Under the pieces are notes generated by a model. The model was not told the DNA's origin, ran no database searches, and worked only from the letters and a program-made list of their open reading frames with translations. Positions 1-8,569 of a DNA stretch of 64,000 nucleotides are shown in pieces. The DNA is from Brochothrix thermosphacta DSM 20171 = FSL F6-1036 (GTDB lineage: Bacteria > Bacillota > Bacilli > Lactobacillales > Listeriaceae): NCBI RefSeq assembly GCF_036884295.1, contig NZ_CP145608.1, forward strand, positions 2,170,001-2,234,000, given 5' to 3'. Both the position numbers and the translations under genes were made by a program. Numbering within the stretch: the stretch's first letter is position 1; each line of letters opens with the position of its first letter.

Positions 1-2
1 AG

Positions 3-614
3 ACTGTTTTGAAAAATTACGTGACTAGTTTATCAAAAAAATACGATACAAATGATACTGCACGTTCATTTAAAAGTACAAAAAAAGGTGAAATCACCAC
101 AGCATCAACTGGAACATATGGATGGTCTCTTAATACTTCTGATACAGAAAAGAAGATTTCTAACGCCATCTTAGCAGGTAAAGATACCACTATTCAACCT
201 TTACATTACGGTTCAGGTTATGGTGAAAATGATCATTCTATCTCTGGTAATTACGTTGAAATTGATATTGCTGCTCAACATATGTGGTTTTATCAAGATA
301 ACAAATTAGTGGTTGATACGCCAGTCGTTACCGGAAATGCTAAAAAGAACCACGATACTCCAAAAGGTGTTTTCGCAGTTTGGAAAAAAGAACGTAATGC
401 AACATTGGTAGGCGAAGATTATAAACAACCTGTTTCTTACTGGTTGCCAATCGATTGGACAGGCGTCGGTATTCATGATGCAAACTGGCGACCAAAATTT
501 GGTGGTGACATATATAAAACAAGTGGTTCACACGGTTGTATTAACACACCTCCAGATGTAATGAAAAAAATCTATGAGACTATTTCTGAAGGAACACCCG
601 TTGTTGTATACTAA
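3..614 (+). CDS. L,D-transpeptidase (YkuD domain), 3' part only
   Basis: The reading frame is open at the window edge, so the N-terminus (expected membrane anchor and first wall-binding domain) is missing. Roughly the first 65 visible residues resemble the end of a putative peptidoglycan-binding (PG_binding_4-type) domain, including a TYGW motif. The rest is a YkuD catalytic domain: YVEIDIAAQHMWFY, an HDTPKG stretch, GVGIHDANWR and the active-site motif SHGCINTP with the catalytic cysteine. Family knowledge: such enzymes make 3-3 peptidoglycan cross-links or attach proteins outside the membrane. The TTG at position 9 is not a credible start, because the homologous domain extends upstream of it. 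Its terminator lies directly downstream and was invaded by an ISL3 element. Confidence 0.9.
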   Translation, partial: TVLKNYVTSLSKKYDTNDTARSFKSTKKGEITTASTGTYGWSLNTSDTEKKISNAILAGKDTTIQPLHYGSGYGENDHSISGNYVEIDIAAQHMWFYQDNKLVVDTPVVTGNAKKNHDTPKGVFAVWKKERNATLVGEDYKQPVSYWLPIDWTGVGIHDANWRPKFGGDIYKTSGSHGCINTPPDVMKKIYETISEGTPVVVY

Positions 615-657
615 AAAAACTGAAAAAACGCGCTTAACTTTACACTTTCACATCAGG

Positions 658-691
658 AGCAGCCTACCTTAACCAGGTAGCTGCTTTTTTT
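658..691 (+). terminator. Intrinsic terminator of the L,D-transpeptidase gene, used as IS target
   Basis: The hairpin pairs AGCAGCCTACC (658-668, one bulge) with GGTAGCTGCT (676-685) and is followed by a T-run. The last eight bases, 684-691 (CTTTTTTT), are repeated exactly at 2305-2312 on the far side of the ISL3 element, so the insertion went into this terminator tail. The tail is still complete on the gene side. Confidence 0.85.
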
Positions 692-816
692 GGCTCTATA
701 ATTTATGGTGTTGGTGAGTTTTCACTGATGCCTATTTTTCCGCAAAAAAATAGCGACATTTTCAAAATCCCTGTAAAATTAAGTCACCACAACAAATTTA
801 TAAGGGGGATTCGAAA

Positions 817-2108
817 ATGTCAACTATCACTTCTAATAATATCGCAAATTCCTCTGGAATTACAGATGAAAATATTTCTTTTTCAAAAACGTGGTGTGAA
901 AAACAAGTAATTAAGGGATTTTCCAGCATTTGTTACTATGGAACGCTCACTTATACACCTAGCAGGTGTTCAAATTGTGGTTTTACTAGTGAGACAGTCA
1001 AAATTATTAAATATGGCACGAAATTATCCCGCATTACGCTTACTAAATCAGCGAATCTGCCTACCTATTTATTTTTGAAGAAACAACGCTTCTACTGTGA
1101 AGGTTGCCATACTACTTTCACCGCATCATCTTCACTAGTAAAAAGAAACTGCTTTATTTCAAAACGTGTGATACAAGCAATTTCGTCTGAAGGTCAATTT
1201 ATTTCTTCTGAGAAGGATATTGCTTATAGACACAGTGTTTCTACGACAACTGTCAATCGTGCAATACATCCCAATTCAAACCCAGTTATGGGAGCCTCCC
1301 GGCTCACCTTTCAATGGATGAATTCAAATCAGTAAAAAGTGCAGACAGCCAAATGAGCTTTATTTTCACGGATGCGAGAAAAAATGAAACTATGGATATC
1401 TTGCCTACTCGAAGATTGCATCATTTGAGGGATTATTTTCTTAATTATTCCTACGAAGCGAGAGCTTCTGTAAAAACTGTCGTGGTAGATATGAATGCGC
1501 CTTATACCTCGCTAATTAGAGACGTTTTTCCAAAGGCAATCGTGATTATTGATCGTTTTCATTTGGTTCAATTGGTGATGCGCTCGCTTAATCAAACACG
1601 TATCAAGCTCATGAATCGCTATAACACTTCACGTCCAGAAGATAAAAAGGTTTATCGTAAGCTCAAATCTTATTGGAAATTATTACTTAAAAACAAAACA
1701 GAATTGAGTGATTCAGACTAACGCTACCAACGGTTATTTAAGGGACCTAAAAGTTCGATGGGGATTATCGATTATATTATGACACTTGATGTTGAATTTA
1801 AAGCAACCTATCAAGTAGCGCAAAACCTACTCGTTGCAGTGCAGCACAAAAATATTTCAGCGTATCAAACACTTGTTTTGAGTGAAAATAAATTGATTTC
1901 TCCACAAATGAAATGCAGTTTAAGAACATTGAAAAAATATTTACATAAAATAGCGAATAGCTTTAAATACAATGATTCTAATGGTCATTTGGAAGGTATC
2001 AACAATAAAATTAAAATGATTAAACGTATTTCTTTTGGTTACCGTAATTTCACAAATTTTCGCAACCGAATTTTACTTGGCTTCAATAATAAACGTGTAG
2101 CGTCATGA
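817..2108 (+). pseudogene. ISL3 transposase, broken by a frameshift and a nonsense codon
   Basis: Three pieces together encode one ISL3-type transposase. The first (817 to about 1295) holds the zinc-ribbon cysteines (CSNCG and CEGCH) and a helix-turn-helix region. A frame change near 1290-1300 leads into the frame reading LPAHLSMDEFKS, which is the normal continuation. That frame carries DDE-type blocks (VVVDMNAPY, IDRFHLVQLV), meets an in-frame TAA at 1719-1721, and continues from 1722 to the real stop at 2106-2108 (ending NFRNRILLGFNNKRVAS). The total length of 1292 nt is one base short of 431 codons, which fits a single-base deletion. The start ATG at 817 follows a GGGGG ribosome-binding stretch. 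Confidence 0.92.
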
Positions 2109-2213
2109 CGTTTGCGAGGGGGACTCTAGCGGGAACAGTGGCATCTGAATACCCCACAGCGAAGCGAGGAGGATGAAGAGTCACCCGCAGAAAGCTTCCC
2201 TCACGTTAGGAAT
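2103..2213. repeat. Structured REP-like segment inside the ISL3 element
   Basis: This stretch between the transposase stop and the right IS end is clearly GC-richer than its surroundings. Complementary blocks can fold it: GAGGG with CCCTC, CGGG with CCCG, and CATC with GATG, around a core reading CAGCGAAGCGAGGAGG. From memory, this layout (GACTC, GCGGGA, variable arm, CCCC, GCGAAGCGAGGAGG, variable arm, CCCGC, AAAGC) matches a high-copy repeat seen in many Bacillales genomes. I could not search for it. Function unknown; it may be an RNA or DNA structure. Confidence 0.6.
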
Positions 2214-2226
2214 GACTAAAAATAAA

Positions 2227-2249
2227 CAGCTACCAAAAAAAGGTAGCTG
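2227..2249. other. Hairpin near the right end of the ISL3 element
   Basis: CAGCTACC (2227-2234) pairs with GGTAGCTG (2242-2249) around an A-rich loop. On the minus strand it is followed by TTTATTTTT, so it could stop transcription running leftward into the IS. The stem sequence is nearly the same as that of the terminators at 658-685 and 2363-2388. Confidence 0.6.
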
Positions 2250-2362
2250 CCTAAGTGACATATTTTGCTTAATTTTGAATAACAACACTATTTGACATAG
2301 AGCCCTTTTTTTGCAGTCATTTGGTTAAAATATTGGATTGTAAGTGATCAAGTACGCAAAAT

Positions 2363-2388
2363 AAACAGCTATCAAAAGATAGCTGTTT
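2363..2388 (-). terminator. Terminator of the first WxL cluster
   Basis: AAACAGCTATC and GATAGCTGTTT form a perfect 11-bp stem with a 4-nt loop. On the minus strand TATTTTG follows. It lies directly downstream of the last WxL gene of the cluster. Confidence 0.75.
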
Positions 2389-2429
2389 AACGACTTTAAA
2401 TTAATTCAGTTGAATCTACTATTCTTTTC

Positions 2430-2940
2430 CTATTCTGCAATATCGGCTGTTGAACCTTTTGTTAATTCCCAATTGATCACAGATGTGAACGCTCTTGTTT
2501 CTGTCGCACCAGTATATTTTAAAGCAGCGTTTACACTACCCTCATTTTCACCAACATCATGAGTTGCTTCAGCGACTACTTCTGTAGCATCAGTATTAGA
2601 TAATTCTGATTCTGATCCTGATGTACCAGTAATCCTTAATGAACGTGTTGTATCAGCATCCCCCAATTTTGCAGTGATTGTGTAACCATTGGTTGTTCCA
2701 GAGTAATCCGTCACTTTAAAGTTGATGACTTGATCATCAAAATTAACAACAGGTGCTAATTCTTTTTTTCCGAAATTAGTTGTTGCATCAACTGCTAATG
2801 TTACCTCACCCTCTGTGATTTCTGAATTCACAATTGTTTCACCATTCGTATTATTATCTGCTGCACCTAACGCTACTTACGAATGAGAACGCCATCATTC
2901 CCCCACATATTACGCTACCTGTCTTCATTAATTTTTTCAT
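2430..2940 (-). pseudogene. Small WxL-domain surface protein with a frameshift in its signal peptide
   Basis: From the ATG at 2940 the frame reads a typical signal peptide (MKKLMKTGSVICGGMMAFSF) and then hits a stop soon after. The mature protein continues in another frame: ALGAADNNTNGETIVNSEI, then about 130 residues of WxL domain ending in NWELTKG. The total of 511 nt is one base over a whole number of codons. Removing one A near 2876-2879 would give a continuous FVVALGAAD junction. The second WxL motif (WEL) is intact, while the first reads GYTITAKL, with Tyr in place of Trp. Family knowledge: WxL domains bind peptidoglycan non-covalently at the cell surface. As written, the product would not be exported. 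A sequencing error in the base run cannot be excluded. Confidence 0.85.
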
Positions 2941-2951
2941 CTTAATCTCTC

Positions 2952-3785
2952 CTATTCTTCAATTTTTTTTTGTGTGTTCGGTTGTAAGTTCCATTCTAAA
3001 TTTGCTATATAAGAACCAGCTAATGCTGTACCTACTATTTCCACTTTTGTATCATCTAATACGACTTTTCGACTCATTGTTTTCTGTCGTTTTTGAACCA
3101 CTATTTGACTATTATTTGTGATAGCTTTTTGATTAATCACAATCGAAAAATTCTCTCGATACTGATCGTAATTAGGCGACTTTATTGTGAGTTGCCATCC
3201 TTCATTGATTCCACGATAATCAGTAACATTCGTCGTTATATCTTTCAACTCAACAGTTTGTTTCTTACCTGTTGTTAGTATTGTTTTAAAACTAATATCT
3301 GTTGGTTTTGTCATTGTAAAAACCCCCGGAGAGAGTTCTCCAATTACTGTTGACGTTGTATTTGCTTTACTCGCTAGTGGATGACTTAAAACTAACAGCA
3401 TCGTTACTAATCCTAGTAATACCTTTTTAGAGACTACTGTTTTCAATACACCGCTTTTCCAGATAATTAATGTAACTATAATCAACACCCCCGCAAAGAT
3501 AGTAATTGCGTCAGAGTCATCACCTAGCTTCGGTATTTTTGAAATAGTGTTGACATTTTTGGTGAGATTATTATCCGAATGAAGAATCAATTGATAGTCT
3601 GGCTGAGGGATATTCTCTTCTTGTTGTTTTTCTTGTTGTTTTTCTGACCCTTCTATCAAAACACCTTCAATTTTGGTCATCGTTTGTTCAGCATTCACAG
3701 TTGAAATACTTCCGCCAAAGACTACACCCATCATGATTAAAAACGTCATTAAATACATAATTGTTGTGTAAGGACTCTTCTTCAT
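2952..3785 (-). CDS. Fused LPXTG-like anchor protein and WxL-domain protein
   Basis: The 277 residues look like two normally separate proteins read as one. Residues 1-32 are a signal peptide ending in VNAEQ. A short linker follows, then a sorting-signal-like end (IPKLGD, hydrophobic stretch about 93-110, then a lysine). Residues about 120-142 form a second signal peptide (KKVLLGLVTMLLVLSHPLASKA). The rest is a WxL domain with both motifs, GWQLTIKSP and NLEWNLQP. In the second cluster of this window the LPXTG gene and a WxL gene are separate neighbours. A TTG just before the second signal peptide could start an independent WxL protein, but its ribosome binding site is weak. The start codon overlaps the previous stop (TAATG), implying coupling. 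Confidence 0.75.
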   Translation of the reverse strand: MKKSPYTTIMYLMTFLIMMGVVFGGSISTVNAEQTMTKIEGVLIEGSEKQQEKQQEENIPQPDYQLILHSDNNLTKNVNTISKIPKLGDDSDAITIFAGVLIIVTLIIWKSGVLKTVVSKKVLLGLVTMLLVLSHPLASKANTTSTVIGELSPGVFTMTKPTDISFKTILTTGKKQTVELKDITTNVTDYRGINEGWQLTIKSPNYDQYRENFSIVINQKAITNNSQIVVQKRQKTMSRKVVLDDTKVEIVGTALAGSYIANLEWNLQPNTQKKIEE

Positions 3786-5647
3786 TATTCACTCACCCCT
3801 TTGATCGAAGGCGTAATATTCCACTCAAAGGTGGCATTATCCGTTCTCAATGACTTAGCATCAGCATAGTCAATATAAATTAACTCCTCATTTAATAGCT
3901 CATCACTTACTACTTTAGTACCTTTACCTTCATCAATTACAATTCGTTCGGTTCCGACTAATTGTTCTTGGTGATACACGTAGTTACTGAAATCAGTATT
4001 TGTTTTTACTTGCACAGAGAGTTCCCAACCCTTTTTGGCACTATCCGTGATTGTTATTCTATTTTTATCATCCCAATAAAGTTTTGTTTTACGTGTTCCT
4101 AAACTATATTTTCCAAAATCAACAACATCTGGGACAGAAATCTCAAGCGGTCTCTCTATAACATCTACGGTAAATGTTGAATCCACACTTTTAAATTTGC
4201 CTTTATAGGTGTAGGTGATTTTATGCGTTCCTGGTTTTGATGTATCCACTTTAGAGCCATTCGTACTAATAGCAGAAGAAGCCCACTCTACAGGTTCACC
4301 AGCCATGTCCGTCGCACTTACAAAATTATCTTTTTTATTCCAAATGTCGCCAACATATACCGTAGATGGCTTTGTTTTTAACGAGGACTGATCTTTTAAT
4401 ACCGTAACCGTTTGATTTCTATACGCAAGATCGTTATCAGCATTCTTCAGCCCATAAAACACAGAGGTCACACCAGGGGTATTCATATCAATGGTCGTGG
4501 CCTCGCCCCCAACCCAAGCAAGCTCATCATTGAAGGGGAGCTCATTCCCATCCTTATCCCATGCACCGACAAAACCATTTTTGAAATCAAACGTCTCACC
4601 TTGATAGTAAGTTGTATTAATCGCCTTTATAGCTGTTTTATCTTCTTTTACCGTTACGACATAATCCGAAGTGACCGTTTTATTTTCACTCTGAAAAACA
4701 TAGGTGTAGGTTAACCGTTGTTTGTAGTTTCCGGGTTTAGTCATATCAACAACATCACCTGATACTTTCATCGTTTTTTCATCCCACTTTAAAGCATTAC
4801 CATCAATGTCTGTACCGCCCACAAAATTATTTTTAGGATTATACGATTGTGTTGAATAAAGTACGCTGTCCTTTGTTTCAATTGTAGGTTCCGTTTCTAA
4901 CGGTATTTTATATGTTTTATTCCAACTAAAGCCTTGCCAATTTCTGATATAATGTTGCACCAACCCATTTTGAAGAAAATAGCTCGTCTTCCAGTTTAAT
5001 TTCGTCGGTATTTCAAGTTGTTTCCCTACAGTCTTTTTCAATCGCTTGATTTTTATATGAAATTTCGCCTTATTACCAATAGTATTGCTTGGGGGATTCA
5101 CATTATCAGGAAAAACAATTTTCACTACCTTTACCTCAAATGCAGAACTATCAGCCGCTTTTAAATTAAAGTTAAACTCAACATTATTATGATACATTCC
5201 CGGAATATTATCACTCATAAATTTATTACCATAGAACATAGTTGCCTGTTTATAATCCACAATGGCTGTTAATGATAAATCAACATAGCCCTCTAACGTA
5301 TCTCCGACATTTGAACCTAAGGTAGCATCCTTTGTTTGAAACGTGATATCTTGATCGTACTCATAAATCAACCAGGGTTTTGCGTATATATTGAAACCTT
5401 GTATACTCCAATCAAATTCTTCTGTCCACTCTATTGCTCTTGTGCTAGGTTTTTCAGCTTTATTATTTATTGTTTTTCCATAATCTGTTAGTGACGTTTT
5501 TGCTTGACTCTCATCTTTATTTTCCACTTCTTGCTGCTCTTGCTCATTTAAAACAGTTGTTTTTTCTAAAGTACTGGCATTCGCTAAATATATATTAGGT
5601 TGCAATAACAGACCTATCATTATAATTAAAAAAAGTTTTTTTAACAT
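3785..5647 (-). CDS. Large WxL surface protein with three Ig-like repeats
   Basis: A 620-aa secreted protein. Residues 1-25 are a signal peptide ending LANAS. A unique region of about 230 residues follows, then three bacterial Ig-like (Big_3-type) repeats at roughly 258-345, 345-425 and 425-500. Each begins with the pattern DS/T..Y...(Y/F)..K..FV.(G/A)(T/A)D..G. The C-terminal WxL domain shows GWELSVQV and FEWNITP, so the second motif is W-x-I rather than W-x-L. Family knowledge: these are stalk-like surface proteins held on peptidoglycan by the WxL domain. The start has a GGAG-type site just upstream. It is probably cotranscribed with the downstream fused gene through a one-base overlap. Confidence 0.85.
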   Translation of the reverse strand: MLKKLFLIIMIGLLLQPNIYLANASTLEKTTVLNEQEQQEVENKDESQAKTSLTDYGKTINNKAEKPSTRAIEWTEEFDWSIQGFNIYAKPWLIYEYDQDITFQTKDATLGSNVGDTLEGYVDLSLTAIVDYKQATMFYGNKFMSDNIPGMYHNNVEFNFNLKAADSSAFEVKVVKIVFPDNVNPPSNTIGNKAKFHIKIKRLKKTVGKQLEIPTKLNWKTSYFLQNGLVQHYIRNWQGFSWNKTYKIPLETEPTIETKDSVLYSTQSYNPKNNFVGGTDIDGNALKWDEKTMKVSGDVVDMTKPGNYKQRLTYTYVFQSENKTVTSDYVVTVKEDKTAIKAINTTYYQGETFDFKNGFVGAWDKDGNELPFNDELAWVGGEATTIDMNTPGVTSVFYGLKNADNDLAYRNQTVTVLKDQSSLKTKPSTVYVGDIWNKKDNFVSATDMAGEPVEWASSAISTNGSKVDTSKPGTHKITYTYKGKFKSVDSTFTVDVIERPLEISVPDVVDFGKYSLGTRKTKLYWDDKNRITITDSAKKGWELSVQVKTNTDFSNYVYHQEQLVGTERIVIDEGKGTKVVSDELLNEELIYIDYADAKSLRTDNATFEWNITPSIKGVSE

Positions 5648-6037
5648 CCCACAAAGCTCCTCTCTGAAGATACTTCTTACTCTAATAATACTAACATCTT
5701 CGATTCTTATATCCCTTCTTTTTTTTACAAAAAAAATGAGCGTCGACAGTAATTTTTGAAAATTTCACAACGTCTACCTGACACATCATAAGCTACTAAA
5801 TACTCTAAAAAGGGCTTTAAAGCAGCTTTTTCTAATCATTCCGCGCCACAATTGCTTAATTGATTTATTATAATAAAAATCAAGTTCACTAAAAATAGGC
5901 TATACTCTGCAATTGACTATCGAGAAAATTTCAACCTAAGAAACAACTTTTTATATCAGTCTATTTTGATAAGTCAGTTCAGTTCCAAGAGTTGCTGACA
6001 TCGTCGTTTCATATTCCCTTATTGCAAATAATCACTA
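5648..6037. other. Gap between WxL-cluster genes
   Basis: No gene is supported here. A weak symmetric element at 5807-5832 (AAAAAG, then central GCTTTAAAGC, then CTTTTT) could end the upstream DUF916 gene on the minus strand. The rest is AT-rich and must hold the promoter of the large WxL gene, which I could not pinpoint. Confidence 0.4.
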
Positions 6038-7024
6038 CTATTTATGTCTTTTTCTTAAAAATATAATGAGACCTACTCCTGCAACCACAATCATACCCAG
6101 GATAATATATACCAGCCAATTCTTATTGTCATTCTGTGTAACAGCCTTAATATCCTTTACATCTTTCTTACTAATTGTAAATTTATCATCAAAAGTCCAA
6201 CGATTTTTTTTACTATGATTTACTTGTAATTTCACCTGGTACTCACCTGGCTTATATTTCCCTTCTAATTTGATAGGGTAGACAAATTTTGTTTCTGGTG
6301 TGATATCTATCTGATTAGTTTGCGATTCAATCACATCACCTGCACTATTTGTTACCGTTGCTTTGAATTTGACTTCCTTCAAAAAATTAACATTCTTATT
6401 ATTTAATAATATATTTAAAGCGTATTTATCACTTGAAAATTTAGCTACCTTGATAGTTTCTAGATTTATTTCTGGATTCGGTCTTTTATCCACATTTCCT
6501 CTCAATACAATCGGAATATTATAGGATACTGTATTGGCCACACTAGCAGAATTTTTACTGCTATCAATTTTCGAAATATGTAGCCCTCCCATAATTATGC
6601 CATTGAAATCTTTAGAACCAAAAAACACACTACCTTCTATGCTCTTAGTGCTGTTTGCCGGCACTTTTATTTTTTGAGGAAGCTTTACTATTTCAGTGAT
6701 TTTATACTTTGCTGTTTCAGCTTCTGGTTCATTATTGGAATAATCAATTATTCCATTAATATTTGTTCGCGCTTTATTTAATTCAATCGAATAGGATTGT
6801 TCGGTAGCTTCATTATTTGTGATTTTTAGACCGATTATATCTTTTTGCTTTGGCTCCCAGCGAATATCAAAAAAACTGTCCACTGTTTTTGTTTGGTGCT
6901 CTGAAAAAATCGGACTTACAGAATAGTCTGCACCTTCATTAGCATAAACAGTCTGATTTTGTTTAAATAGACTGACTAGCAGCAATACCATCATAATTAT
7001 TCCCAGCATTTTTTTCATGTTCAT
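6038..7024 (-). CDS. DUF916/DUF3324 WxL-interacting surface protein
   Basis: A 328-aa protein with an N-terminal signal peptide (about 1-29) and an extracellular region in two parts: DUF916 (about 30-155, with YSVSPIFSEH and the MGGLHIS block) and DUF3324 (about 165-290, with NPEINLETIKV). It ends in one transmembrane helix (about 302-322) and the basic tail RKRHK. Family knowledge: these proteins always accompany WxL proteins and carry peptidoglycan- and host-binding domains. It is paralogous to the protein at 55066-56109. It is followed by a 390-bp gap, so it may form its own transcript. Confidence 0.9.
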   Translation of the reverse strand: MNMKKMLGIIMMVLLLVSLFKQNQTVYANEGADYSVSPIFSEHQTKTVDSFFDIRWEPKQKDIIGLKITNNEATEQSYSIELNKARTNINGIIDYSNNEPEAETAKYKITEIVKLPQKIKVPANSTKSIEGSVFFGSKDFNGIIMGGLHISKIDSSKNSASVANTVSYNIPIVLRGNVDKRPNPEINLETIKVAKFSSDKYALNILLNNKNVNFLKEVKFKATVTNSAGDVIESQTNQIDITPETKFVYPIKLEGKYKPGEYQVKLQVNHSKKNRWTFDDKFTISKKDVKDIKAVTQNDNKNWLVYIILGMIVVAGVGLIIFLRKRHK

Positions 7025-7114
7025 TCTCCTTTGTTATCTTTCTAGTATTCTTATTAACAACATTATCTTGCGTAATCCGGATCTATTCTACTACGTTGAT
7101 AATCGCTTTAATTT

Positions 7115-8569
7115 CTAAGAATTGAGTTTTTTATAAATGTTTTTCAATTTCGAATCTAACAGATATAACCATTTTAAATCTATCGTTTCCTGAAAATGTA
7201 CTTTCTTAGCTTCTAGATTTCCGAGAAAAAAATAATTACTAATTATCAAGTCCGACTCATGCAACTTGTCATTTATACAATCAGCTACATGCAACTCAAT
7301 CCTGTCTCCAAAATAACTTTTGATTATTTTTATCGTCGATTGGATCGTGCTATGGCTTGCAAATAGGTAAATAGTGACACGTGGTCTTTTCAAAACATAT
7401 TTCGGTAATGATAGTTCAAAATTCAACAAAAGTACAAGTTCTTTATAAAACAATTGTTTTTGTTTTTCACTTTCAAATAAGAAGTTATGCTTTGCAACTA
7501 TTTTATTTAATTCTTCGTAAAAATAAAAATAGTATTCTTGCTGTGTTTTGTAATTCAACGCCACAAAATCCAAAAGAAAATACGTCACTTCTGGTCCATA
7601 TTTATGCAGATGATTCATTTTTAAAGTGACTTTTTTTTCAGCACGATATCGATTTTCACTTTCTTCAGTAGTCAATATATAATCAAAAACATCATTTATA
7701 ATTTTCATTATTTCCGAGGTGCCACTATCTATCTCTTCACATAAAGTAGGGAAATAATATTTAGGGAGGATTTGATTTCGTACATCGTCAGTGAAATAAA
7801 CACCTGTTTCAATCGCCATTATATTTTCAAATTGGATTAATGTATTATTTTTCATGTTAGTACCAAATGAAAGATATACCTCTTCGTTATTATCCACATG
7901 CCCTTTATTGGTTCGATAGAGCGCTGCTTTAACATAAAAAAACGACTTTATTTTTTCATGCTCACTTGTGTTACTATCAAAAAAATCATTCTTTAAAACC
8001 GATTTATATGCCCCATATTCTCGGCTTTCTTGTAGCTTAAATTCATAGATATCGATATATTCTAATTCAAATAACATTGTATGATTAAACCATCTGATTT
8101 GTGTTTCATTACCTAAAATCATTGTACAATCGGCACTTGTTTTTATTAAGAAATCAAAATTTCTTTCATCAAAATATTGGTTCCATACATCTATTAACCT
8201 TCTGGTTTTTGATTCCGACATAAATAAACGGCGACTAATTTTCACGATAGATAGCTCTTCAATGAGTATCAATCTCAATACTTCTACATGTAAAGATTCT
8301 CTTAGATAGGTGCAATAAAAAAAGTAGAAATTAACACCTTTCGTCTTATTAAAAAAAAAACCTTTTTCTCGATGGTATTCAACAACATCATATGCTGCAT
8401 TAATACTAGCTATATCCTTACTTAAAGTTTTACGTGTACAATTTAACAGTTCTATCATCTCTGCAATTGATATATGTCGATTACTTTTATATAAATTATC
8501 TAATATAGTTAATTTTCTTGATATATCGTTCTCCAATATAGATAACATTTTAATCAGACTCCTTATCAT
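7115..8569 (-). CDS. Mga/AtxA-type transcriptional regulator
   Basis: A 484-aa protein that begins with a helix-turn-helix (about 10-55, ISIAEMIELLNCTRKTLSKDIASIN). A second HTH-like region (about 95-130, LSIVKISRRLFMSESKTRRLIDVW), PRD-like helical regions and a C-terminal EIIB-like segment (about 398-450) follow. Family knowledge: Mga-type regulators combine HTH and PTS-regulated domains and commonly sit beside WxL or other surface-protein loci that they activate. Its place at the head of the cluster, in the same orientation, suggests it controls the genes at 2430-7024; this is inference. It has no obvious damage, unlike some of its presumed targets. Confidence 0.8.
   Translation of the reverse strand: MIRSLIKMLSILENDISRKLTILDNLYKSNRHISIAEMIELLNCTRKTLSKDIASINAAYDVVEYHREKGFFFNKTKGVNFYFFYCTYLRESLHVEVLRLILIEELSIVKISRRLFMSESKTRRLIDVWNQYFDERNFDFLIKTSADCTMILGNETQIRWFNHTMLFELEYIDIYEFKLQESREYGAYKSVLKNDFFDSNTSEHEKIKSFFYVKAALYRTNKGHVDNNEEVYLSFGTNMKNNTLIQFENIMAIETGVYFTDDVRNQILPKYYFPTLCEEIDSGTSEIMKIINDVFDYILTTEESENRYRAEKKVTLKMNHLHKYGPEVTYFLLDFVALNYKTQQEYYFYFYEELNKIVAKHNFLFESEKQKQLFYKELVLLLNFELSLPKYVLKRPRVTIYLFASHSTIQSTIKIIKSYFGDRIELHVADCINDKLHESDLIISNYFFLGNLEAKKVHFQETIDLKWLYLLDSKLKNIYKKLNS

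Larger units (their letters stand above)
692..2304 (+). mobile_element. ISL3-family insertion sequence, about 1613 bp
   Basis: The ends are imperfect terminal inverted repeats starting GGCTCTAT. The left one is at 692-713 and the right one at 2283-2304 on the reverse strand, with about 16 of 22 positions matching, including the shared GTGTTG block. An exact 8-bp direct repeat CTTTTTTT flanks the element (684-691 and 2305-2312), as expected for ISL3. It contains one transposase gene broken by two lesions, then a structured GC-richer segment (2109-2213) and a hairpin (2227-2249). It probably cannot move on its own. Confidence 0.93.

Noticed and set aside
2834-3121. Open frame on the plus strand
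   Set aside because: It lies antisense to WxL genes, is made of Leu/Phe-rich low-complexity text and has no ribosome site.
3785-5647. Treating the W-x-I motif of the Ig-like protein as a sign of a pseudogene
   Set aside because: The frame is intact and the rest of the WxL domain is well formed, so natural variation is more likely.
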